Part shown: positions 57,912 through 64,000 of the stretch, piece after piece
Layout of the letters: every line of letters begins with the position of its first letter
Position numbering within the stretch: position 1 is the stretch's first letter
Origin: JAVVHH01 sp964613945
Lineage (GTDB): Bacteria; Pseudomonadota; Alphaproteobacteria; Acetobacterales; Acetobacteraceae
Reading direction: 5' to 3'
Assembly: GCA_964613945.1 (NCBI GenBank)
Contig: CAZTJC010000009.1
Span: 62,001 to 126,000 of the forward strand
DNA: 64,000 bases
The notes under the pieces: generated by a model
Seen by the model: the letters and a program-made list of their open reading frames with translations, nothing else
The model's database searches: none
Told to the model about the DNA's origin: nothing
Position numbers and translations under genes: made by a program

Positions 57912-58745
57912 TCAGTGCTTCCCCTTCGGACGACGGCGGATGATCAGGCCCGCGGTCCGCTTGTTCGTGCGTGTCTTGTAGCCCTTGGTCGGCTTGCCCC
58001 ATGGCGTGACAGGGTGACGGCCACCGGAGGTGCGGCCTTCGCCGCCGCCGTGCGGATGGTCGACCGGGTTCATGACGACGCCGCGGTTGTGCGGACGACG
58101 ACCGAGCCAACGGTTACGACCGGCCTTGCCTAGCTTCTCGTTCTGACGATCCGGGTTGCTGACGGCGCCGACGGTGGCCATGCACTCGGCACGCACCATA
58201 CGTAGCTCGCCGGACTGCAGCTTGATCTGCGCGTAACCGGAGTCCTTGCCGACCAACTGAGCGTAAGTTCCGGCTGCGCGAGCCATCTTCCCGCCGCCGC
58301 CGATCTTCAGCTCAACGTTGTGCACGATCGTGCCGACCGGCATGCCCGAGAGTGGCATGGCGTTGCCAGGCTTGATGTCGACCTTCTGGCCGGCGACGAT
58401 CTTGTCGCCAGACTTCAGGCGCTGCGGCGCCAGTATGTAGGCCAGCTCGGCATCGTCATACTTGACCAGCGCGATGAACGCCGACCGGTTCGGATCGTAT
58501 TCGATCCGCTCAACCGTTGCCGGCATATCGAACTTGCGACGCTTGAAGTCGACGTAGCGATAGGTCTGCTTATGCCCACCGCCACGAAAGAACGAGGTCG
58601 TGCGACCGTGGTTGTTCCGGCCACCGGTGCGATGCTTACCCTCGGTAAGCGTCTTGACCGGCTTACCTTTCCACAGCTCGCTGCGGTTGATCAGAACCGT
58701 GCCGCGTAGGCTGGGCGTGACCGGGTTGAATTGCTTTAACGCCAT
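57912..58745 (-). CDS. rplB: 50S ribosomal protein L2
   Basis: A 277-residue uL2 near the peptidyl-transferase centre. MALKQFNPVTPSLRGTVLINRSELWKG start, the conserved VVMNPVDHPHGGGEGRTSGGRHPVTPWGKPTKG with the His essential for peptidyl transfer, then the basic tail TRTNKRTAGLIIRRRPKGKH. Confidence 0.97.
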   Translation of the reverse strand: MALKQFNPVTPSLRGTVLINRSELWKGKPVKTLTEGKHRTGGRNNHGRTTSFFRGGGHKQTYRYVDFKRRKFDMPATVERIEYDPNRSAFIALVKYDDAELAYILAPQRLKSGDKIVAGQKVDIKPGNAMPLSGMPVGTIVHNVELKIGGGGKMARAAGTYAQLVGKDSGYAQIKLQSGELRMVRAECMATVGAVSNPDRQNEKLGKAGRNRWLGRRPHNRGVVMNPVDHPHGGGEGRTSGGRHPVTPWGKPTKGYKTRTNKRTAGLIIRRRPKGKH

Positions 58746-58757
58746 CTACTTAATCCC

Positions 58758-59099
58758 TCACGCCAGCCCGGTGGACATGTCGATCGACTGTCCATCGGCG
58801 AGCTGCACGTACGCCTTCTTCACGTCCGAACGGGTGCCGGGTCGGCCGCGAAACCGCTTGACCTTGCCCTTCTGGATCAGCGTGTTCACGCCGCGAACCG
58901 AGACACCGAACAGACCCTCGACCGCAGCTTTGATCTCGAGCTTGGTCGCGTCGATGGCGACACGGAAAGCAACCTGGTTGCGCTCCGTCATCATCGTCGC
59001 CTTTTCGGTGATCACCGGGCTGCGAATGACTTCGAACATGCGCTCGCGCGACATGGTGGCCGCATGCTTGCGCGCGGCGAGAACCTGACGCGTGCTCAT
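58758..59099 (-). CDS. rplW: 50S ribosomal protein L23
   Basis: A 113-residue uL23 at the exit tunnel, dock for trigger factor and SRP: MFEVIRSPVITEKATMMTERNQVAFRV and TLIQKGKVKRFRGRPGTRSDVKKAYVQL. ATG 59099 overlaps the rplD stop (ATGA); an internal Met (residue 16 or 21) could be the native start, since about 15 residues precede the usual N-terminus. Confidence 0.95.
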   Translation of the reverse strand: MSTRQVLAARKHAATMSRERMFEVIRSPVITEKATMMTERNQVAFRVAIDATKLEIKAAVEGLFGVSVRGVNTLIQKGKVKRFRGRPGTRSDVKKAYVQLADGQSIDMSTGLA

Positions 59100-59746
59100 G
59101 CTGCAACTCCCTCGATCGACGCGGCGACCGGCGAAAGCCGCTGCTTGAGACCCTCGAGGCCCGCGCTGGTCACCACGAGCATGTCATGACGCACGATGTC
59201 GTAGACATTGGCACCCATGGTGGGCAGCACGTCCATGCCGATCACGTTACGAGCGGCGCGGGCAAAGCCCTCGTCAATCGTGTGATCGATGAACAGCGCA
59301 CTCCGCCAGCCATGCTGGCTGATCTTGGCCGCAAAATCCTTGGTCTTGCCGCTGCTGCCGGCGACGCTTTCCATAACGATGAGCTTGCCTTCGGCTTGCT
59401 TCATCGACAGTGCCGAGATTAAGCCAAGACGGCGCACCTTCTTGGGAAGGTCGAAGCCGTGGTCGCGAACAACCGGGCCGTGAACGGCGCCGCCGGTGCG
59501 GAACTGCGGTGCGCGAAGGCTGCCCTGACGTGCGTTACCGGTACCCTTCTGCTTGTAAGGCTTCTTTGTGGTGCCGGAAACTTCGCCCATGCCCTTGACC
59601 TTGTGGGTCCCGGCACGGCGCTTCATCAATTGCCATTGAATGACGCGGGCGATGATGTCGTTCCGCACGGCAGCGCCGAACAGCTCGTCCGGCAAATCAG
59701 CCGACCCGGCCGCTCCACCATCCAGGTTCTTCATTTCAACTTGCAT
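59096..59746 (-). CDS. rplD: 50S ribosomal protein L4
   Basis: A 216-residue uL4: LPDELFGAAVRNDIIARVIQWQLMKRRAGTHKVKGMGEVSGTTKKPYKQKGTGNARQGSLRAPQFRTGGAVHGP region is the tunnel loop. In gamma-proteobacteria L4 represses the S10 operon through a leader, but here rpsJ begins only 26 bases after tuf, so that leader is missing. Confidence 0.96.
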   Translation of the reverse strand: MQVEMKNLDGGAAGSADLPDELFGAAVRNDIIARVIQWQLMKRRAGTHKVKGMGEVSGTTKKPYKQKGTGNARQGSLRAPQFRTGGAVHGPVVRDHGFDLPKKVRRLGLISALSMKQAEGKLIVMESVAGSSGKTKDFAAKISQHGWRSALFIDHTIDEGFARAARNVIGMDVLPTMGANVYDIVRHDMLVVTSAGLEGLKQRLSPVAASIEGVAA

Positions 59747-59748
59747 GA

Positions 59749-60501
59749 TTACGCCTCGGCTCCTGCTGACGGAGCATCAGTTGCCGGCGTTTCACCACTC
59801 GACGTGCCAAGGAACGCCGCCGGGAACGGCAGGCCTTCCGGAGCCTTGCGCTTGATCGCGTCGCGAACCATCACATAACCGTCTTTCGCGCCCGGAACGG
59901 AACCGCGTACCATCACCAGGCCACGTTCCGCATCGATTGCAGCGATTTCAACGTTCAACGTCGTGACGCGCTCATCGCCGAGTTGACCCGGCATCTTCTT
60001 GTTCTTGAAGGTCTTACCTGGATCCTGACGGTTACCAGTCGAGCCCAAGGAACGGTGGCTGACCGACACGCCGTGCGATGCCTCAAGGCCGCGGAAGTTC
60101 CAGCGCTTCATGCCGCCGGCAAAGCCCTTGCCCTTGCTGGTACCACATACATCGACCTTCTGGCCGACGACGAAGTGCGCCGCGCTGAGGGTCTGACCGG
60201 CTTCAAGCAACGCATCGGGGGTGACGCGAAACTCGACGAGCTTCTTCTTCGGCTCGACCTTCACGCGGGCATAGTGGCCCTTGTTCGGCTGCGAGACGTT
60301 CTTGACCTTGGCACGACCCCAGCCAAGCTGAACGGCAGTGTAGCCATCCCGCTCTTCAGTGCGGGAATCGACCACCTGAACCTCGTCGAGGTGCAGCACG
60401 GTCACGGGAACATGGGTGCCGTCTTCCTTGAAGATCCGGGTCATGCCCAGCTTCTTGGCGATCAGCCCGGTGCGTACACCGGATGTGATGGCGATGCTCA
60501 T
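59749..60501 (-). CDS. rplC: 50S ribosomal protein L3
   Basis: A 250-residue uL3: TGLIAKKLGMTRIFKEDGTHVPVTVL, the extended loop with the Gln that PrmB methylates in STGNRQDPGKTFKNKKMPG, and a Ser/Thr/Ala tail beyond the usual end (FLGTSSGETPATDAPSAGAEA region). Early assembly protein of the large subunit. Confidence 0.96.
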   Translation of the reverse strand: MSIAITSGVRTGLIAKKLGMTRIFKEDGTHVPVTVLHLDEVQVVDSRTEERDGYTAVQLGWGRAKVKNVSQPNKGHYARVKVEPKKKLVEFRVTPDALLEAGQTLSAAHFVVGQKVDVCGTSKGKGFAGGMKRWNFRGLEASHGVSVSHRSLGSTGNRQDPGKTFKNKKMPGQLGDERVTTLNVEIAAIDAERGLVMVRGSVPGAKDGYVMVRDAIKRKAPEGLPFPAAFLGTSSGETPATDAPSAGAEA

Positions 60502-60509
60502 CTTGGACC

Positions 60510-60818
60510 TTAGAGCTTGATTTCGACGTCGACGCCCGAGGCGAGGTCGAGCTTCATTAGCGCGTCCACGGTCTGCGGGGTGGGCTCGACGATGTCGAGC
60601 AGGCGACGATGGGTCCGGATCTCGAACTGCTCGCGGCTTTTCTTGTCGACGTGCGGCGACCGGTTGACGGTGAACCGCTCAATGTGCGTCGGCAGCGGGA
60701 TGGGCCCACGGACCCGCGCACCCGTACGCTTCGCAGTGTTGACGATCTCGCGGGTGCTGTTGTCGAGCACGCGATGGTCATACGCCTTGAGGCGAATGCG
60801 GATGTTCTGGTTATCCAT
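60510..60818 (-). CDS. rpsJ: 30S ribosomal protein S10
   Basis: A 102-residue uS10 (NusE in antitermination): MDNQNIRIRLKAYDHRVLDNSTREIVNTAKRTGARVRGPIPLPT region. Only 26 bases after tuf, so the str and S10 units form one transcript here. Confidence 0.97.
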   Translation of the reverse strand: MDNQNIRIRLKAYDHRVLDNSTREIVNTAKRTGARVRGPIPLPTHIERFTVNRSPHVDKKSREQFEIRTHRRLLDIVEPTPQTVDALMKLDLASGVDVEIKL

Positions 60819-60844
60819 GAGCCCTAACCCAACCTACCTACGTC

Positions 60845-62035
60845 TTACTTAGTGATGCTGGCGACGACGCCGGCGCCGACGGTCCGACCACCTTCACGGA
60901 TGGCGAAACGCAGGCCGTCATCCATGGCGATCGGCGCGATCAGCGTCACGTCCATCGACACGTTGTCGCCCGGCATCACCATCTCGACGCCTTCGGGCAG
61001 CTCGACCACACCGGTCACGTCGGTGGTGCGGAAGTAGAACTGCGGACGGTAGTTGGTGAAGAACGGCGTGTGACGGCCACCCTCTTCCTTCGTGAGGATG
61101 TAAGCCTCGGCCTTGAACTGCGTATGCGGCGTGATGGAGCCGGGCTTGGCCAGAACCTGGCCGCGCTCGACGTCTTCACGCTTGGTGCCACGCAGGAGCG
61201 CGCCGATGTTGTCGCCGGCCTCGCCACGGTCGAGCAGCTTGCGGAACATCTCGACGCCGGTGACGATCGTCTTGACGGTGTTCTTGATGCCGACGATCTC
61301 GACTTCGTCGCCCACGTTGACGATGCCGCGCTCGATACGACCGGTCACGACGGTGCCACGGCCGGAGATGCTGAACACGTCTTCGATCGGCATCAGGAAC
61401 GGGCGCTCAGTGGCACGAACCGGCTGCGGGATGTACTTGTCGACTTCAGCCATCAGCTTCTTGATCGCCTCTTCGCCGAGCTCGGGGCTCTTGTCTTCGA
61501 GGGCCATCAGCGCGGAACCATGGATGATCGGAATGTCGTCGCCCGGGAACTGATAGGACGACAGCAGCTCGCGCACTTCCATCTCGACCAGCTCGAGCAG
61601 CTCCGGGTCGTCGACCATGTCGACCTTGTTCAGGAACACGACCAGCGCCGGAACGCCGACCTGGCGGGCAAGCAGGATGTGCTCGCGGGTCTGTGGCATC
61701 GGGCCGTCAGCGGCCGACACGACCAGGATCGCGCCGTCCATCTGCGCGGCGCCGGTGATCATGTTCTTCACATAGTCGGCGTGGCCGGGGCAGTCGACGT
61801 GAGCGTAGTGACGGTTCGCCGTCTCGTACTCGACGTGTGCGGTCGAGATCGTAATGCCGCGAGCGCGCTCCTCGGGAGCCTTGTCGATCTGGTCGTATGC
61901 AGTGAACGTGGCGCCACCGGTCTTCGCGAGGACCTTGGTGATCGCTGCGGTCAGCGAGGTCTTACCGTGGTCAACGTGGCCGATCGTGCCAATGTTGCAG
62001 TGCGGCTTGTTCCGCTCGAATTTAGCCTTACCCAT
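60845..62035 (-). CDS. tuf: Elongation factor Tu
   Basis: A 396-residue EF-Tu: P-loop GHVDHGKT, effector region with RGITIS, DCPGHADYVKNMITGAAQMDGAILVVSAADGPMPQTREH region, NKVD and GSAL guanine sites, and the C-terminal domains. It delivers aminoacyl-tRNA to the ribosome. It directly follows rpsG (64 bases); no fusA lies between. A short hairpin (62050-62063) precedes its GGAG ribosome-binding site. Confidence 0.97.
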   Translation of the reverse strand: MGKAKFERNKPHCNIGTIGHVDHGKTSLTAAITKVLAKTGGATFTAYDQIDKAPEERARGITISTAHVEYETANRHYAHVDCPGHADYVKNMITGAAQMDGAILVVSAADGPMPQTREHILLARQVGVPALVVFLNKVDMVDDPELLELVEMEVRELLSSYQFPGDDIPIIHGSALMALEDKSPELGEEAIKKLMAEVDKYIPQPVRATERPFLMPIEDVFSISGRGTVVTGRIERGIVNVGDEVEIVGIKNTVKTIVTGVEMFRKLLDRGEAGDNIGALLRGTKREDVERGQVLAKPGSITPHTQFKAEAYILTKEEGGRHTPFFTNYRPQFYFRTTDVTGVVELPEGVEMVMPGDNVSMDVTLIAPIAMDDGLRFAIREGGRTVGAGVVASITK

Positions 62036-62049
62036 GTCGTCGCTCCATT

Positions 62050-62063
62050 GCCTCGGAAGAGGC
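62050..62063 (-). repeat. Short hairpin upstream of tuf
   Basis: GCCTC and GAGGC pair around a TTCC loop on the minus strand, inside the 64-base rpsG-tuf spacer and just before the tuf ribosome-binding site. Small; could mark where fusA was lost or be a processing site. Confidence 0.35.
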
Positions 62064-62099
62064 CCAAATTAGTGGGTGTTCTTCGGGGGTTGGTAGTGG

Positions 62100-62576
62100 T
62101 TACCAGCGGTAGTGGCTGAAGGCCTTGTTGGCTTCTGCCATCCGGTGGGTGTCTTCACGCTTCTTCACGGCTGCACCACGGTTGTTCACCGCGTCATGCA
62201 GTTCGTTCGAAAGCCGATCTTCCATCGTGTGCTCGCCGCGCTTGCGCGAACTGTCGATGATCCAGCGGATCGCCAAAGCCTGGCGACGCTCGACCCGAAC
62301 TTCGACCGGCACCTGGTAGGTCGCACCGCCAACGCGGCGCGAGCGAACCTCAACGGCCGGCTTCACGTTGTCCAATGCTTCGTGAAACAGACGAACGGAA
62401 TCGCCGGTCGGTCCACCACGCTTCTTGAGAACTTCCAACGCGCTGTAGACGATGGTCTCGGCGGTGGATTTCTTGCCATCATACATCAGCGCGTTCATGA
62501 AACGCGTGATGACGATGTCGCCGAACTTGGCGTCCGGCAGGATTTCGCGCTTAACGGCGCGACGACGACGGCTCAT
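62100..62576 (-). CDS. rpsG: 30S ribosomal protein S7
   Basis: A 158-residue uS7 that nucleates head assembly: MSRRRRAVKREILPDAKFGDIVITRFMNALMYDGKKSTAETIVY region, VGGATYQVPVEVRVERRQALAIRW and the end MAEANKAFSHYRW. Twelve bases after rpsL. The gene normally next (fusA) is missing. Confidence 0.97.
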   Translation of the reverse strand: MSRRRRAVKREILPDAKFGDIVITRFMNALMYDGKKSTAETIVYSALEVLKKRGGPTGDSVRLFHEALDNVKPAVEVRSRRVGGATYQVPVEVRVERRQALAIRWIIDSSRKRGEHTMEDRLSNELHDAVNNRGAAVKKREDTHRMAEANKAFSHYRW

Positions 62577-62588
62577 CCCAGTCTCTCC

Positions 62589-62960
62589 TTACTTCGGCCG
62601 CTTGGCGCCATACAGCGAACGGCGCTGACGACGCTTCGGTAGGCCCTGCGTGTCGAGCACGCCGCGCAGGATGTGGTAACGCACGCCCGGCAAGTCCTTG
62701 ACGCGGCCGCCGCGGATGAGCACCACCGAGTGCTCCTGCAGGTTGTGGCCTTCACCGGGGATGTAGCTCACCACCTCGTAGCCGTTCGTCAGGCGCACCT
62801 TGGCGACCTTACGCAGCGCGGAGTTCGGCTTCTTCGGGGTCGTTGTGTAAACGCGCGTGCAGACGCCGCGCTTCTGCGGGCAACCCTGCAGAGCCGGGAC
62901 CTTGTTGCGCTTGGCGGCAGGCTCGCGCCCGTTTGCGATCAGCTGGTTGATGGTCGGCAT
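62589..62960 (-). CDS. rpsL: 30S ribosomal protein S12
   Basis: A 123-residue uS12: MPTINQLIANGREPAAKRNK, VYTTTPKKPNSALRKVAKVRL and RGGRVKDLPGVRYH. The Lys residues linked to streptomycin resistance (in PKKPNS and VKDLPG) are of the sensitive type. First gene of the 30-gene superoperon; its promoter is probably at 63168-63196. Confidence 0.97.
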   Translation of the reverse strand: MPTINQLIANGREPAAKRNKVPALQGCPQKRGVCTRVYTTTPKKPNSALRKVAKVRLTNGYEVVSYIPGEGHNLQEHSVVLIRGGRVKDLPGVRYHILRGVLDTQGLPKRRQRRSLYGAKRPK

Positions 62961-63219
62961 ACGCCCGTTTTCCGTCCTGTGTTCCTGGTGACCAATCAGT
63001 CGGGTTGGACGTCGACCACAGATAAGCGACGCGAGGCGGAGCTCATTGCCCACCCGCGTCCTGCCCATCCGCACATGACCTAAGCAGCTTCCGAGGAGAC
63101 TGCGGCGCCATGCGCTGTTCTGTGACACAACGACCGTTCCGACAAATCGGTTCAAGTCGAGAGCGGTCGAATAAGCCCGCCCTTCCCTTTCGTCAAGCCG
63201 AATCAGACTCCGTGGACCT
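62961..63219 (-). promoter_or_regulatory. Untranslated leader and promoter region of the ribosomal superoperon
   Basis: A 259-base gap between the serA stop and rpsL ATG, with no plausible coding sequence. It holds the promoter at 63168-63196 and a leader of about 200 bases. GGACGG about ten bases upstream of the ATG is a weak ribosome-binding site. A small CCGA / TCGG stem lies near 63140. I see no clear serA terminator. Confidence 0.55.
63168..63196 (-). promoter_or_regulatory. Putative sigma70-type promoter of the str-S10-spc-alpha genes
   Basis: On the minus strand TTGACG (63196-63191) and TATTCG (63173-63168) are separated by exactly 17 bases in a GC-rich spacer. Position (24 bases after the serA stop, upstream of rpsL) and match quality make it the best promoter for the ribosomal genes. 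Confidence 0.5.
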
Positions 63220-64000
63220 TTAGCCGACGAAACGCGCCCGTACCGTTCCCTCGATGGCGCACAAGGCGTCGAGAATTTCGGTCTGTTGACCCGGCGGGCT
63301 ATCCGCGTCGACGACCACGTAGCCAAGCTGCCCGTCCGTCTGCAACGACTGCGCGTGAACGTTGAGACTCCGTGAACTGAACACCGCGTTGAGCTTGCCC
63401 AGAACGCCGGGAACGTTCTTGTGGACATGGAGGTAACGCGCGTGGCTCGCGTCATACGGCTGATCGACGTTGGGAAAGTTGACCGCGCCGGTGGTGTTGC
63501 CTGCGTCCAGGAAGTCGAGAAGTTTTTCGGCGACCTCCTCGCCGATGCGTTCCTGCGCTTCTTCGGTCGAACCGCCGATGTGCGGCGTCAAGATGACGTT
63601 CGCGATGGTCTGAAGCGGAGTCACCAGCTTCTCGCCCGCCGCCTTTGGCTCGACGGGGAACACGTCCACCGCTGCACCCCCCAATGTCTTTGCCTTCAGC
63701 GCGGCAGCCAGAGCCTCGAGATCCACGACCCGGCCACGGCTGTTATTGATGAGGATGGCGCCTGGCTTCATGGCGGCAATCTCGGCCTCACCGATCATGT
63801 TCACCGTGCTCGGGAGATCCGGCACATGGAGGCTCACCACATCCGAGATAGCCAATAGCTCCGCGAGAGTGGCGACCGGTCGCGTGTTCCCGTGCCGCAG
63901 CTTGGTCAGGCGGTCGTAGTAAACCACCCGCATGCCCATCGCTTCGGCCAGCGTGGAAAGCTGGCTGCCGATATTGCCGTAGCCGACGATGCCGAGCGTC
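63220..64000 (-). CDS. serA: D-3-phosphoglycerate dehydrogenase, C-terminal part
   Basis: The last 260 codons of a SerA that continues past the right edge. Visible: NAD-binding GIVGYGNIGSQ, SLHVPDLPSTVNMIGEAEIAAMKPGAILINNSRGRVVDLEAL region, the catalytic His in LTPHIGGSTEEAQERIG, and a C-terminal ACT domain (VHKNVPGVLGKLNAVFSSRSLNV) that binds serine as feedback inhibitor in the E. coli-type enzyme. It makes 3-phosphohydroxypyruvate for serine synthesis. Confidence 0.93.
   Translation of the reverse strand, partial: TLGIVGYGNIGSQLSTLAEAMGMRVVYYDRLTKLRHGNTRPVATLAELLAISDVVSLHVPDLPSTVNMIGEAEIAAMKPGAILINNSRGRVVDLEALAAALKAKTLGGAAVDVFPVEPKAAGEKLVTPLQTIANVILTPHIGGSTEEAQERIGEEVAEKLLDFLDAGNTTGAVNFPNVDQPYDASHARYLHVHKNVPGVLGKLNAVFSSRSLNVHAQSLQTDGQLGYVVVDADSPPGQQTEILDALCAIEGTVRARFVG

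Overview
The window is GC-rich bacterial chromosome with dense housekeeping gene content. Gene families and order point to an alphaproteobacterium, probably in or near the Acetobacteraceae (Rhodospirillales): the block ubiG / lysC - nitronate monooxygenase - ptsP / rodZ-like - ispG - hisS - prfA - prmC - DUF4167, an ATP12-family chaperone, ClpS, an NDUFAF5-like methyltransferase, S14 without zinc cysteines, and a ribosomal superoperon without rpmJ and rpsD. This placement is inferred from families and synteny; no database search was made. I see no prophage, insertion sequence, CRISPR array or integrated element.

Layout. 1-6.4 kb: an incomplete polytopic membrane protein, a fluoroacetate-dehalogenase-type hydrolase with a crotonase, MgtC, an HNH nuclease, an esterase divergent from glutamyl-Q tRNA(Asp) synthetase, and a SIMPL-domain periplasmic protein. 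6.4-10.2 kb: a complete potFGHI-like polyamine ABC operon. 10.3-13.4 kb: a tiny lipoprotein, two tandem aspartate-type aminotransferases and an acetyltransferase. 13.4-18.2 kb: rpmB with a structured promoter/leader, an Atm1-type exporter coupled to a 78-residue unknown protein, a DUF4743/Nudix hydrolase, a stand-alone EAL phosphodiesterase and DUF4167. 18.3-29 kb: translation termination (prfA, prmC), hisS, ispG, the RodZ-like protein, PTS-Ntr enzyme I, the monooxygenase, aspartokinase and UbiG. 29-32.6 kb: an Lrp regulator, two DUF proteins, grxC, comF, a methyltransferase and clpS. 32.6-40 kb, reading leftwards: maeB, a membrane J-domain protein, galU, pgm/manB, a D-threonine-aldolase-like enzyme, DUF3553 and moaA. 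Then tRNA-Leu(GAG) and lipB.

40.9-46.4 kb is a five-gene chain rarA-rluC-asmA-atp12-acyP in which every junction is a 4-base stop/start overlap. 46.5-63.0 kb is one uninterrupted str-S10-spc-alpha ribosomal superoperon of 30 genes on the minus strand (rpsL, rpsG, tuf, rpsJ ... rpoA, rplQ, with secY and adk embedded). fusA is missing between rpsG and tuf. The window ends inside serA.

Most genes are ordinary core functions. The points most worth checking are: ribosomal protein S17 with a roughly 70-residue acidic C-terminal tail of five 8-residue repeats; the fusA-less str segment; a DUF1178 gene that seems able to start only at a CTG overlapping the grxC stop codon; twin perfect hairpins at the rpmB promoter and leader; a hairpin that buries the ribosome-binding site of the first aminotransferase; and divergent genes whose start codons share one CATG.
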